NCBI GenBank assembly: GCA_036346205.1
Contig: JARFJB010002197.1
Location: forward strand, 12,501-76,500
DNA length: 64,000 nucleotides
Reading direction: 5' to 3'
Source: Vesta saturnalis
Lineage: Eukaryota; Arthropoda; Insecta; Coleoptera; Lampyridae
The position numbers and the translations under genes were made by a program. The notes below the pieces were generated by a model. It ran no database searches, had not been told where the DNA came from, and saw nothing but the letters and a program-made list of their open reading frames with translations. Shown piece by piece: positions 1 to 12,059 of the stretch. Numbering within the stretch: the stretch's first letter is position 1; each line of letters starts with the position of its first letter.

Positions 1-881
1 CGCAGAACACAGAAACACAAGACAGCAAGACACAGACCAGCATACAGGACAACAGACACAGACACAGACACAGACACAGACACAGACACAGACACAGACA
101 CGACATAGATACATGCACATGCACAGGCATAGACACAGGCACAGGCACAAGACACAGAGACAGACACAGACACAGACACAGACACAGACACAGACACAGA
201 CACAGACACAGACACAGAACACATACACAACACACACAGACACTGGCACAGAAGCACAGGCACAGACACCGACAAAACACAGATTCGTACGCAGACACAG
301 CCACAGACACATACACAGGGCACAGACACAGACACAGACAAAGACACAGACACAGACACAGTAGCAGACACAGACACAGACACAGACACAGACACAGACA
401 CAGACACAGACACAGACTCAGACACAGACACAGGCACAGACACAGACACAGACACAGACTCAGACACAGACGCAGGCCAGACACAGACAGACACAGGCAC
501 AGACACAGACAGACACAGACACAGACACAGACTCAGACACAGAACACAGAACAGACAAGTAGAACACAGGACAGACACAGGCAAAGACACAGAACACAGA
601 AACAGACTAAGTCACAGGCTAAGACACAGACACAGACACAGACACAGACACAGACACAGACACAGACACAGACACAGACACAGACACAGACACAGACACA
701 TACACACACACAGACACAGACACAGACACAGACACAGGCACAGATACATGCACAAGCACAGGCATAGACACAGGCACAGACACAGACACAGACACAGACA
801 CAGACACAGACACAGACACAGACACAGACACAGACACAGACACAGACACAGACACAGACACAGACACAGACACAGACACAG

Positions 882-913
<32 letters not shown>

Positions 914-1821
914 TGGCACAGAAGCACAGGCACAGACACCGACAAAGACACAGATGCGTACGCAGACACAGCCACAGTCACAGACACAGGCACAGACACA
1001 GACACAGACAAAGACACAGACACAGACACAGACACAGACACAGACACAGACACAGACACAGACACAGACACAGACACAGACACAGACACAGGCACAGACA
1101 GACACAGACGCAGACACAGACACAGACACAGACTCAGACACAGACACAGACACAGTCACAGACACAGACAGAGACACAGATACAGACACAGACTAAAACA
1201 CAGAAACACAGAAACAGACTAAGTCACAGACTAAGACACAGACACAGACGCAGACACAGGCACAGACACAGACACAGACACAGACACAGACACAGACACA
1301 GACACAGACACAGACACAGACACAGACACAGACACAGACACAGACACAGACACAGACACAGACACAGACACAGACACAGACACAGACACAGACACAGACA
1401 GACACAGGCACAGACACAGACACAGACACAGACACAGACACAGACACAGACACAGACACAGACACAGACGCAGACACAGACACAGACATAGACACAGTCA
1501 CAGGCACAGACAGAGACACAGATACAGACACAGACTAAGACACAGAAACACAGAAACAGACTAAGTCACAGGCTAAGACACAGACACAGACGCAGACACA
1601 GGCACAGACACAGACACAGACATAGACACAGACACAGACACAGACACAGGCACAGATACATGCACATGCACAGGCATAGACACAGGCACAGACACAGACA
1701 CATACGAAGACACAGACACAGACACTGACACAGACACAGATACAGACACAGTCACAGACACAGACACAGACACAGACACAGACACAGACACAGACACATA
1801 CACACACACACACACACACAC

Positions 1822-1866
<45 letters not shown>

Positions 1867-3972
1867 TGGCATAGAAGCACAGGCACAGACACCGACAAAA
1901 ACACAGATGCGTACGCAGACACAGCCACAGACACAGACACAGACACAGACACAGACACAGACACAGACACAGACACAGACACACACAGACACAGACACAG
2001 AAACAGACACAGACACAGACACAGACACAGACACAAACACAGACACAGACGCAGACACAGACACAGACACAGACACAGACACAAACACAGACTCAGGCAC
2101 AGACACAGACACACACAGACACAGACACAGACACAGACACACGCATAGATACATGCACATGCACAGGCATAGACACAGACACAGACACAGACACAGACAC
2201 AGACACAGACACAGACACAGACACAGACACAGACACAGACACAGACACAGACACAGACACATACACATACACACACACACAGAGAGACACTGGCACAGAA
2301 GCACAGGCACAGACACCGACAAAGACACAGTTGCGTGCGCAGACACAGCCACAGACACAGACACAGGCACAGACACAGACACAGACAAAGACACAGACAC
2401 AGACACAGTAGCAGACACAGTCACAGACACAGACACAGACACAGACACAGACACAGACACAGACACAGACACAGACACAGACACAGACACAGACACAGAC
2501 ACAGACACAGACACAGACACAGACACAGACACAGACACAGACACAGACACAGGCACAGACAGACACAGACGCAGACACAGACACAGACACAGACTCAGGC
2601 ACAGACACAGACACAGACGCAGACACAGACACAGTCACAGACACAGACAGAGACACAGATACAGACACAGACTAAAACACAGAAACACAGAAACAGACTA
2701 AGTCACAGACTAAGACACAGACACAGACGCAGACACAGGCACAGACACAGACACAGACACAGACACAGACACAGACACAGACACAGACACAGACACAGAC
2801 ACAGACACAGACACAGACACAGGCACAGATACATGCACATGCACAGGCATAGACACAGGCACAGACACAGACACATACGAAGACACAGAGACAGACACAG
2901 ACACAGACACAGACACAGACACAGACACAGACACAGACACAGACACAGACACAGACACAGACACAGACACAGACACAGACACACACACACCACACGCACA
3001 CACACACACAGACACTGGCACAGAAGCACAGGCACAGACACCGACAAAGGCACAGATGCGTACGCAGACACAGCCACAGACACAGACACAGGCACAGACA
3101 CAGACACAGACAAAGACACAGACACAGACACAGACACAGACACAGACACAGACACAGACACAGACACAGACAGACACAGACACAGACACAGACACAGACA
3201 CAGGCACAGACAGACACAGGCGCAGACACAGACACAGACACAGACACAGACACAGACACAGACACAGGCACAGACACAGACAGAGACACAGATACAGACA
3301 CAGACTAAGACACAGAAACACAGAAACAGACTAAGTAGAAGCACAGGCACAGACACCGACAAAACACAGATGCGTACGCAGACACAGCCACAGACACAGA
3401 CACAGACACAGACACAGACACAGACACAGACACAGACACAGACACAGACACAGACACAGACACAGACACAGAAACAGACACAGACACAGACACAGACACA
3501 GACACAAACACAGACACAGACGCAGACACAGACACAGACACAGACACAGACACAAACACAGACTCAGGCACAGACACAGACACACACAGACACAGACACA
3601 GACACAGACACAGACACAGACACAGACACAGACACAGACAGACACAGACACAGACACAGACACAGAGACAGGCACAGATACATGCACATGCACAGGCACA
3701 GACACAGACACATACGAAGACAGACACAGACACAGACACAGACACAGACACAGACACAGACACAGACACAGACACAGACACAGACACAGACACAAACACA
3801 GACACATACACACGCACACACAGACACTGGCACAGAACCACAGCCACAGACACCGACAAAGACACAGATGCGTACGCAGACACAGCCACAGACACAGACA
3901 CAGACCCAGACACAGACACAGACACAGACACAGACACAGACACAGACACAGACACAGACACAGACACAGACA

Positions 3973-4031
<59 letters not shown>

Positions 4032-4098
4032 ACAGACACAGACACAGACACAGACACAGACACAGACACAGACACAGACACAGACACAGACACAGACA
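1..4098. repeat. Hexanucleotide (CACAGA)n satellite array with interspersed longer modules
   Basis: The block is built almost entirely from the hexamer CACAGA. It is interrupted by recurring non-hexamer modules. One module (beginning gcacaggcacagacaccgac and running into gatgcgtacgcagacacag) recurs near 257, 926, 1877, 2302, 3026, 3343 and 3838. A second (atacatgcacatgcacaggc and close variants) recurs near 110, 743, 1655, 2150, 2829 and 3678. A third (ctaagtcacag with ctaagacacag) recurs near 607, 1218, 1560, 2698 and partly 3330. Spacing is irregular, from about 317 to 951 bp, so this is a scrambled higher-order structure and not a clean tandem. All six frames are open because no frame of CACAGA contains a stop, so the long His-Arg, Gln-Thr, Thr-Asp and Ser-Val type reading frames carry no coding signal. 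The true left end lies outside the window. Confidence 0.97.
3975..4030. repeat. (GACGCA)n variant run inside the hexamer array
   Basis: About nine consecutive units read GACGCA, a single A-to-G change relative to GACACA. They sit near the inner edge of the array. A block of identical variant units indicates local homogenisation by slippage or unequal exchange after one unit mutated. Confidence 0.95.
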
Positions 4099-4350
4099 CG
4101 GGCACGGACACAGCCAGACTCGAAGGCAAATATGGAAACAGGCGTATTCACTGGCTTGGAAACAGATACATGCACAGTTACACACACATTCTCAAACGTA
4201 CAAGCAAAAACATAGTCACAATAAAAGCATAGGAGCAGACCCAGGCACCTTCATAAACCTAGGCTAAGGCATGCGCATGGGCACACGCACAAACACAAGC
4301 GCAAACACAATTACAGATGCAGACGCAGACACAAGGGGGCACAGTAACAA
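4099..4350. repeat. Degenerate CA-rich fringe of the hexamer array
   Basis: Past 4098 the hexamer breaks down into CA-rich sequence with recognisable remnants (acagatgcagacgcagacac at about 4312). It passes abruptly into AT-rich DNA at about 4350. The gradient from pure to decayed repeat is what the old edge of an expanding satellite would look like. Confidence 0.7.
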
Positions 4351-4744
4351 ACACAAACACAAGTTAATTTGTATATCGACTATGTTGATTATTAATAGTA
4401 TTTGAAGTTATTGGGTATCAGTCATAAATAATCAAATTTTATTTAAATCTTTTATCCTGATCGAGCTTTAGCTTCTTCAGGATCTAAAATATTAAAATAA
4501 ATATAAAATTGGACAAAATTAGAAACTTACAGAGTTATTGTTCTTTTTAAAAATTAATTGACGTTGTCACTAGACTTTCTAACTAAATATCACTTAATTA
4601 AATCTATATGTGATAACATATAAATTTATTAATATAGAGACGAAACGTGTTTTTTTAAATAATGTAAAAGACTAATTACGTTGAAAATAATACAAATTTA
4701 TCTACTTCTAAACTTATTTTTATAATAATTTAATATATTAGAAT

Positions 4745-5060
4745 AAACGATATTTACTTCGATATCTATTTTTCATTAATAGCTAAATTTTCACTATAGA
4801 TTTCAATCATTTCCAAAATAATTCTATAACTTACACATTTTTCATTAGCCAAAACTTGTCTATTATTAAAATCAAATAAATGACTAAAAGATACAGAATG
4901 CTCTGTTTAACCAAGTAAGTTTTTTTAATTTACAATCACTTTTATGTGAATTTATCCTTAAATCTAAATTACTGGAGGTTTGTCCTATATAACATGAATT
5001 GCAATTTAAACAGTTACTTTTGTAAACTACATTAATATAGGAATTTTATCTTTTAGTTTA
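4745..5060 (-). pseudogene. PLE GIY-YIG endonuclease domain fragment
   Basis: The minus strand reads VYKSNCLNCNSCYIGQTSSN, which has the two-cysteine CxxC preceding YIGQT that typifies the Penelope GIY-YIG endonuclease. After one frameshift it continues with FDFNNRQVLANEKCVSYRII, matching the conserved HxFDFNNxxIL and KR-like block at the end of the PLE ORF. The domain would cleave target DNA to prime reverse transcription. Here it is broken and non-functional. Confidence 0.85.
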
Positions 5061-5289
5061 GAAAATAATTTTTGTAAAGTATTAATCGGTTTTATTGTAA
5101 TTTTGTATTTAATATATTTTCAAATATATTTATAAATTTTTGGTTTAAGTTATTAACTAGTGGAAACTTATAATATTTATAATTTATATTAAAAATGCCG
5201 ACATTGTTATTATTATTATCATTACTACTAGAATTTAGGATTGAAATATTATTAAAAGGTACTTTATTTATTAATGTTTTGGGTAAGAA

Positions 5290-5775
5290 TGTTCAAGTAA
5301 AATTCCTTTTAATATTTCTCAACTCAAATTCCTTTTAATATTTCTCAATTTTGCCTGACAACTTGTGGTTGGCATATTTTCATAATAGGATTTTTTAAGC
5401 ATAATACCAAATTAATTTTAGTTTTATGTTGGTGGTACAAGAAATAATTTAAACATCTTCCTGAGTTGGTGGGTTTAATGTACCAATCTAAAATTAAAAC
5501 GCTTTCATAATTTCTAATTACTTTAACATCTAAAAAACGTACACAACAATCAATTTCTTCTGCAATAGTGAATTGGAGATTTCGATCATATCAATTAAAA
5601 ATTCCTGAAGTTAATTTGGATTTATCCAAAGGAATACTGCAAATTATGGCATCAACATATTTAACTAAAAAAGGTAATTTAAATGGTAATTTTCAAACAT
5701 TTGTAGTAAGATCATCCATGACATAGTAAGATATGATAGGACTAATTTTGGAAACCATTGGAGTAGCAAAAATGT
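5290..5775 (-). pseudogene. PLE reverse-transcriptase domain fragment
   Basis: The minus-strand translation contains SPIISYYVMDDL, then LPFLVKYVDAIIC, then RFLDVKVIRN, then DWYIKPTNSGRCLNYF and HHQHKTKIN-like sequence. This series is characteristic of Penelope reverse transcriptases, which read YVDD, FLD and KPTxSGRxLNY at these places. The catalytic YVDD reads YVDA here, so the second catalytic Asp is lost. In-frame stops occur after TTNV and within the following IFN segment. The N-terminal fingers are not recognisable. Confidence 0.85.
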
Positions 5776-5889
5776 GTTTCTAAAATTGGTTATTAAAAGA
5801 AAAAGTGTTAGATTCAAAAATTAAAGAAATAATTTCCCAAAAAATTTTTAAATTTAAGTTACAATTGTTCGAAATGACATCCCAATGGT

Positions 5890-6180
5890 TTTTTATACTT
5901 TTTTCAACTAAATGCATAGATATATTTGTTCGTGGGAGACTTCTTTGTGCAGACTGAAAAACCTGGTCAAAAACCCGTTCTTCATTATCGTTGGTATACA
6001 CTGTTCTTCGATGATTTGAAGAACCCTTGCGCTGACATAACACACTACCAGTGCGACGAAATTTCTCAACAATTGCTAACATTATGCTTTTACTGGATGC
6101 AGCTTTATTAAATTGCTCCCGATATTTTTCAAAAACGTGTTTCAAACTTAGGCCGTTGCCTCATCCACTTGCGTATGAAC
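5890..6180 (-). pseudogene. Mariner-type transposase N-terminal (DUF4817-like) fragment
   Basis: The first 85 or so residues of a 121-residue minus-strand ORF read as a helix-turn-helix DNA-binding region: KYREQFNKAASSKSIMLAIV, then FRRTGSVLCQRKG, then a stretch ending VEKSIKNHW. The spacing and the RRTGSV motif match the DUF4817 domain found at the N-terminus of many insect Tc1/mariner-type transposases. The ORF then runs by chance into PLE sequence, so the fusion is a junction of two broken elements and not a chimeric gene. No catalytic domain is attached. Confidence 0.75.
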
Positions 6181-6189
6181 GGAAATAAT

Positions 6190-7495
6190 GTTCTACTTAA
6201 ATACCGCTTCTTCAGTTGTCAGAACCATTTTCGGAACGATTTTAACACGAGCGTAATATTATCATAACAATTAAAAACAAACAAGCCATACATAACAAGC
6301 AGACATCGCCCAACCCATTCCATGGCCCTTCGTATTTCGGTACTGTTTATTTTGGCGAATACCGTACTATCTTTAAGGTAAAAAACAATCTAATTTGATT
6401 AATCAATTACTACCCGTTTTAACACTGTATCACATCATAAAATGGTCATATTCGTACACATTGGTTGTGACTGATATATCAGGCTTGTTTTTTTTTCGTG
6501 ATACGCCACGTACTATAGCTCAATTATAACTTACTGTTAAAGTTATATCTTATCGATATAAAATCAACCACAAAAATTCTATGCATCAATTAAGAAATAT
6601 TTAAATTAGTACCTTCAGTATAATTATAATTAATATCTAAATATGCATTCAATTACAGTTATAAAAAACTTTCAATTTTCCATTTCTTCAATTTTGCATA
6701 TCTATTCAAGCGATAAAATATTTAAAGCGTGCGTCTTCCAAAGTTGTTAATAAATTGAATTCGATTTAGCTGCATTGCTCCAATAGCTTGATTCATTGGT
6801 GTTCATTACAGTCAGTAACTAAAATCACGGCAATTCAGCTTTCAGAACGTCCGGGATTTCAATTCCGAACGTATATGGAACTATGCATTAAATAATGTTC
6901 TTCAAAAGGTAACTTTAATTTTAAAAGAGTTAAACAAAAATGTGAATTTACTTTTAAATTCCCTTACAACTCTCCGAAAAAAACATTAATTGCAATTACA
7001 TTCACTCTGTACATTATCTAGACCATAGACCAACTTTCTATCAAACTTTTGCATGTGGGCGAACTCTATTTCCGCACAATTTAGCGAACAGCATCACATT
7101 CTTGAACATGCATTAAATTTACCATTATTGGACCATGTTACAAAATTTTGTACAAAAAAAAAAATGCATACATACTCCTTACTGCACATTAACTCTTATC
7201 CGGGGAAATCTTTTGAGTAACGTAGCTGGGCAGTGTGGGTCCGATGGACCCACCTTCTTTAGATACACCTTTTTTATTATTCCCTTGTATTGAGTGGTTA
7301 TTGCTGGAATATATTTACAAATTAAGCTTACATAAACATTATTATATATAAAAAAAACTATTTATTGCAATTTTTACAGATAATAGTAGTGACAGACAAA
7401 CATTTTTATAGCATTTTTCACAACATTGCCTTTGTGTTCTTGAATTCCTTGCGCTTCGTTTACAAAAATACGAATAGTTACCTACTAAAACATGA

Positions 7496-7498
<3 letters not shown>
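6190..7498. other. AT-rich intergenic DNA, nothing recognised
   Basis: No ORF of note, no repeat pair and no transposase motif was found on either strand. A short stretch at about 7220-7250 (gtgggtccgatggacccacc) is a small hairpin reminiscent of subterminal sequences of DNA transposons, but no partner end was found. Confidence 0.5.

Positions 7499-7578
<80 letters not shown>
7499..7578. repeat. (TA)40 microsatellite
   Basis: Uninterrupted TA dinucleotide repeat of 80 bp. Confidence 0.99.
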
Positions 7579-7581
<3 letters not shown>

Positions 7582-7870
7582 TAAAGCAAGGGAAGAGTAC
7601 TAAATGAATTCCAAAGTAATTGCTATTCAACTAAAACTTTTGTTTGCCAATAACAAACACTCCAGACCAATTACATTCTTTGAAAATAAAATCCAAATTC
7701 TTGAATAAAATACAATTATAATCTAAATTCACTACTAATAGCAAATTACTCATAATCCATAAGTATGTAATTACTAAAGGAATAACTTGAACATTATCTA
7801 ACTGCCAAATGACTTAGATTAATCTACAAACATTCCATACTAATTACATTTTTCATAACAATTAGCCTTG

Positions 7871-9612
7871 AAAACAAAGTAACTCAAATCCGCTAATGAT
7901 TCTGATAAATACCTAATCAATTATGAAAATATCGTACACATGAGATGAATCAATTGTAACCACCACGCGAGTGTCCACTAGACTCACATTACCTGGTTAC
8001 GTAAGTTTTATATAACGATAATTATTTATTGAAAAGTAGATTAAGTTTACCAACTTTGACTAAAGTAAAACTTAATTAATACCATTTCCATGGGAACCAC
8101 AACGGCATTTTGTCAAAAATTAAATTATTTAATAATATTTAATATTTGAGTTTTGTGTTTACTTTGTTTTAATTACACTTATAGTTATGTATATATAACG
8201 CATATTTATCTTGAGTTCATTTTATTGTAGTAAGACTTTACTTTAGTGTTCGACCGTTTTAGTTAAGTATGACACGTTTAGTCATTTTGGGTTTGGTTAA
8301 GGTTAGGTTAGTTGTTCTCTTTAGTTAGGCATATGTTCAGTTTAGATTAGAATAGTTTTAAGAAGTCTGATTACGATGTTTAACTATTACGATATTTATT
8401 TGATGATTACGATACTTTAACGGATTTTGATGTCTTTGATTTGAGAAATTTATGTACCGATTTGTGACCTCTCGACTAGTGACAAAAATGACCGATTTTC
8501 GACTTTTTGAATGCCCGGATGTGGCGTTACCGATTTTGTTTTTGGATGAATGTGTTTGTTTTTTGTTTTTCTGTGACCGAAGTCGAAACCAGGGGGTGGG
8601 AGTTGGGTTGGGAAGTAGCCGAGTGGGACATGACTATCGGACCCCCCAGTGTCAATGAGTATTGTACCGCGCGTGGAGAGTGTGTGTGAAAGCTCGTTTC
8701 TTTTGTGCTTTACCCCGCTTCGGCGATGAGGTCTGACTTCTGTGAGCTAGTGTCCCTATGGTTCCGGGCCGCTTCTTGGCAGGCCATGTCAGGGTGTGGT
8801 TGCTGCCAACCTTGTGTCAGGTTTGGGGGCCTACAGCCTCCGGCTGGCCCGTAATGATTGTGGTGCGGCCCAGCTGTGTGTTTGTTATCGTTGTCTTGGT
8901 GATGGGGAGCGGAGCCGGTCCACTTTCCACCACACACCGTTAGTTGGGTTGTTGCTTCACGAGGTGACCTCGGTGGAGTGTTTCGATTTTTAACTTAGTA
9001 TAGGTTTTCTGAGACCGCTATTTTAGACCTTTTCTGGATGAAAATCTCCTTGTGGGGGAGGTGCAAGTTTATTTTGACGCATCGTGTATATGCAGTATTT
9101 TGATAACGTATGGAACGTATTCTGAATGAAAATGAAGTGAGTTTGCACGAAAATAATTTTTTTTTTGTATGTAGAATGTAAATTTGTGTAAATGACACAC
9201 CACTGGAGTTTAATGAAGCATTAGTTACCACATGAAAGCTTATTTGAATGTTGTAGAAATATTTTCATATTGAAAGCATTAAATTTGGTTGTAGGAGTAT
9301 AAATTAGTGAGAGCATGGTATATTGATATTGTTACAAACGAACATATTTCGGTTTATATTTAATTGTTGACAAAATGCCGTTGTGGTTTCCATGGAAATA
9401 GTATTAATTAAGTTTTCCTTTAGTCAAAGTTGGTAAACTTGATCTGTGTTTCAATAAATAATTATCGTTATATAAAACTTACGTAGCCGGCCAATGTGAG
9501 CCCAGTGGACCTTCGCGTGGTGGTTAAAATTGATGCATCTCATGTGTACGATATTTTCATAATTGATTAGGTATTTATGAGAATCATTAGCGGATTTTAA
9601 TTATTTTGTTTT
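7871..9612. mobile_element. Foldback/MITE-like element with about 255 bp inverted arms and a GC-rich core
   Basis: The left arm (7871-8125) and right arm (9358-9612) are inverted copies. For example, aaatacctaatcaattatga at about 7910 is matched in reverse complement at about 9560, and ggaaccacaacggcattttg at about 8092 at about 9370. Estimated identity is near 90% by eye. The 1.23 kb between the arms changes composition: roughly 8460-8990 is clearly GC-richer than anything nearby. Its short plus-strand reading frames include CYRCLGDGERSRS, faintly like a decayed retroelement zinc knuckle, but I cannot assign a protein. No transposase is present, so the element would be non-autonomous. A target-site duplication was not found. 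Confidence 0.85.
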
Positions 9613-11419
9613 AATAAATTATTTCTCGGGATCAACTGATAAACCTGTCGAATTCACAACATAACCGAAATAACGTAACTCGTCATGACAAAAGGAACCT
9701 TTCTAACCTGTTCCACCCTTTTATCCCTAAAATTGTCGTAGTTGAATCGCTGTCCAAATGTGCTAACACTGACTGACTATAAACATTAACATAAATAAAT
9801 GGTCTCTCGTCTGAATCCTGTTGTCAAACAAATATTCTAATAAAACTTTATTTTTCGAAAACGTCGTATCCGTTTTACTCCTAGAACTATTATAAAAGGT
9901 AGCCGACTCTATATAAATTTCGGAAGAGAACACGCGGCTCCCTCCCCCATTTTCCTGATTCCGTTAACTGTACATACCAATTTTCTTTTTATATCCCACA
10001 ATTAAAGTTTGGCGAATGATAACTTATTTTGTATTATAATGAACATCTGGAATGGGAAAAAGTTACAAATAAGCTTTTATATCAATTCAATTTAGAAATA
10101 GAAAACCGTCGACATTCAAATAATATAATCTAGATCCCGTACAAACAGTAAATAGTCAATTATCCAAATCATTAAAACTAGCACCGTGCCTGTAAATGAA
10201 TTAATTTATATCTTAAAATTTGTATCCTGAAATGCACCTTTAGGATTAAATTTTATATAAAAGAAAATAGAAAGATATCAAATATATTAACATACTTGTT
10301 GCCGTTTGCGACTACCGTTTATGTATAAATGTGATAATTTTGTAGTTAAAAATAAAATAAGTTTCATTTAGTGATTACAAATATTAACCGTTTAATCAAA
10401 ATGTTAAATAATTTTTATAGAATATGACAAAATAGCTCTAAGACAGTACCAATGGAATTTGTCTGTTAATCTACTTTCTACTGTAAAAATTACATCCAAC
10501 CACTAACACATGTGAAACGTAGGCAATTGCCTTCTGTAATTTTTCATTCTGAGTTGATACAATTACCCGTCATTAACAATTAAGCTGTTATGTAAATAAT
10601 TATTTTTTTATGTAATGGTCAATTTTTTATATCAAACTCTCCGTTATTTGCTGAGCAATAATATTACAATATTGAGATAATCATAAAATCAATCATTAAT
10701 TTAATTCTAATTAAAATAACTCTCGACGCCCCCGCCTGATTATAGGGAAAATTGCGATCGCACCGACCTTATATAGGTAGGTCTCGCGGGTTTTTCCGCC
10801 ATCTTTTTCTTTCTTTCTGGGTTATTGCAAATATCGAAGGTTTACCTATTTAAGAATATGAAGCTTTAATTATTTAATTAAATTTATCTTAATAGATGCT
10901 TGCTCAAAAATTAAATTTGAAGGTATTTAATTTGTTTTAATACTTGTAGTCAAGATTTTTGGCTACTAGTAACCGTATATTTGAACCGTAGCCACCGAAG
11001 CTTAATTAGATTAATAGAGCTCGTATTTATTAGAAATCATCCATTTAATCATCGATCATTGGTGAAGGATCCGTGTTTGTATAGTGGGACATGTGACCTT
11101 TGTCTACTTCCCAATACTTCCACAATAACTTAGTTTTAGGAACATCTTTCTCCGCCGTTGAACTCTGAACTTATCCTCCGCTGAGGGACCGGGAGCAATC
11201 CGTTTGGGAGACCGGACTCTGTCCAGAATTGGCCCAGAGGCAGTCTGGACCGGTGTTTCTCTTTGGGTGGCGTCTGTGGCACATTTGACCGTATCAACCG
11301 CCTGGAACCAGAAGTCGTATAAATAAATAAATACATTTTTTTTTCTTCCAAACGGGTCTCAATTGTTTTGTATCGGTGGAAGCTGACCTTAAGCTTCACT
11401 TGCATGTAGAAAACATCCT

Positions 11420-11422
<3 letters not shown>
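9613..11422. other. No gene recognised; AT-rich with a moderately GC-rich patch at 10.7-11.3 kb
   Basis: Most is featureless AT-rich DNA. The part at 10,720-10,800 and 11,150-11,320 is GC-richer and has splice-like and promoter-like words (tataaataaataaa at about 11,317), which could be remains of a retroelement long terminal repeat. No second copy is in the window, so this cannot be tested here. Confidence 0.4.

Positions 11423-11473
<51 letters not shown>
11423..11473. repeat. (AT)n microsatellite
   Basis: Pure AT dinucleotide repeat of about 51 bp. Confidence 0.99.
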
Positions 11474-11476
<3 letters not shown>

Positions 11477-12059
11477 TATGCACACACACATCTACGCAAG
11501 ATACGTTATCGCCTCCGATATATGAAAGGATCGATCTGGCCTCCTGTTGTATAAAGTATATATGTGCTGACGGGAATCAGGAATACAGATTTCTTGGCGC
11601 GTCAATAATATTTTCAGATCAAAATTCACTTACCATTCAATGCACATTACAAATTAAAAATTTGCTATATCCGTAATTAAAGAATTTGCTACCTAAAATT
11701 TCAAATTTTGAAGAAAGTTAAAAAATTGTCAAAAAAAAAATAGAAAAATGGTCCTCATACAAGAAAATTTAAGAAATAAAAATAAGACGATTGTAGTTTA
11801 GTCATTAGTCATTGATTAGAAATACCTTTTAGAGCCACGCGTAAACTCTTAGCTATTCGAAAAAACTACATATAAAATAATTATAGTAACTTACCTTAAA
11901 AATTAATCGCACCTTTCTAGAACACAGTAACTGCATACTTAAGGAAATAAGTCTTCTTCTTTGCTTTTATAATAGGGGTATGAAAAACATTGCGCAACAG
12001 GTAAAATCCTGCGCACGCGATAATCTTTATCGTCTGGTTTTCAGGAATCGACAGAAATG

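Larger units (their letters stand above)
4440..5780 (-). mobile_element. Penelope-like element (PLE) relic, reverse transcriptase plus GIY-YIG endonuclease
   Basis: Conceptual translation of the minus strand gives the order expected of the endonuclease-bearing Penelope class: a reverse-transcriptase palm and thumb (about 5290-5775), then a linker, then a GIY-YIG endonuclease (about 4745-5030). The 3' flank (about 4440-4500) has the cctgaagaagc sequence that often follows the PLE endonuclease. The reading frame is broken by several stops and frameshifts. The 5' part is missing and the left-over domain abuts a mariner-type fragment at about 5890. No complete ORF remains, so this is a dead copy. 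Confidence 0.85.

Noticed and set aside
1..4098. CRISPR-like array
   Set aside because: The units are contiguous hexamers without unique spacers, and the genome is eukaryotic.
113..4215. Long open reading frames (up to 626 codons) through the hexamer array, encoding His-Arg, Gln-Thr, Thr-Asp or Ser-Val repeats
   Set aside because: All six frames of CACAGA lack stops, so open frames are guaranteed by the repeat and carry no evidence of coding.
5780..6145. A single 121-residue fusion protein
   Set aside because: Its N-terminal part is a mariner-type fragment and its C-terminal part reads through unrelated PLE sequence. The frame is continuous by chance.
8452..8993. A host gene in the GC-rich core of the foldback element
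   Set aside because: The overlapping short frames disagree with one another, no splice structure or known domain holds up, and the block lies between transposon arms.
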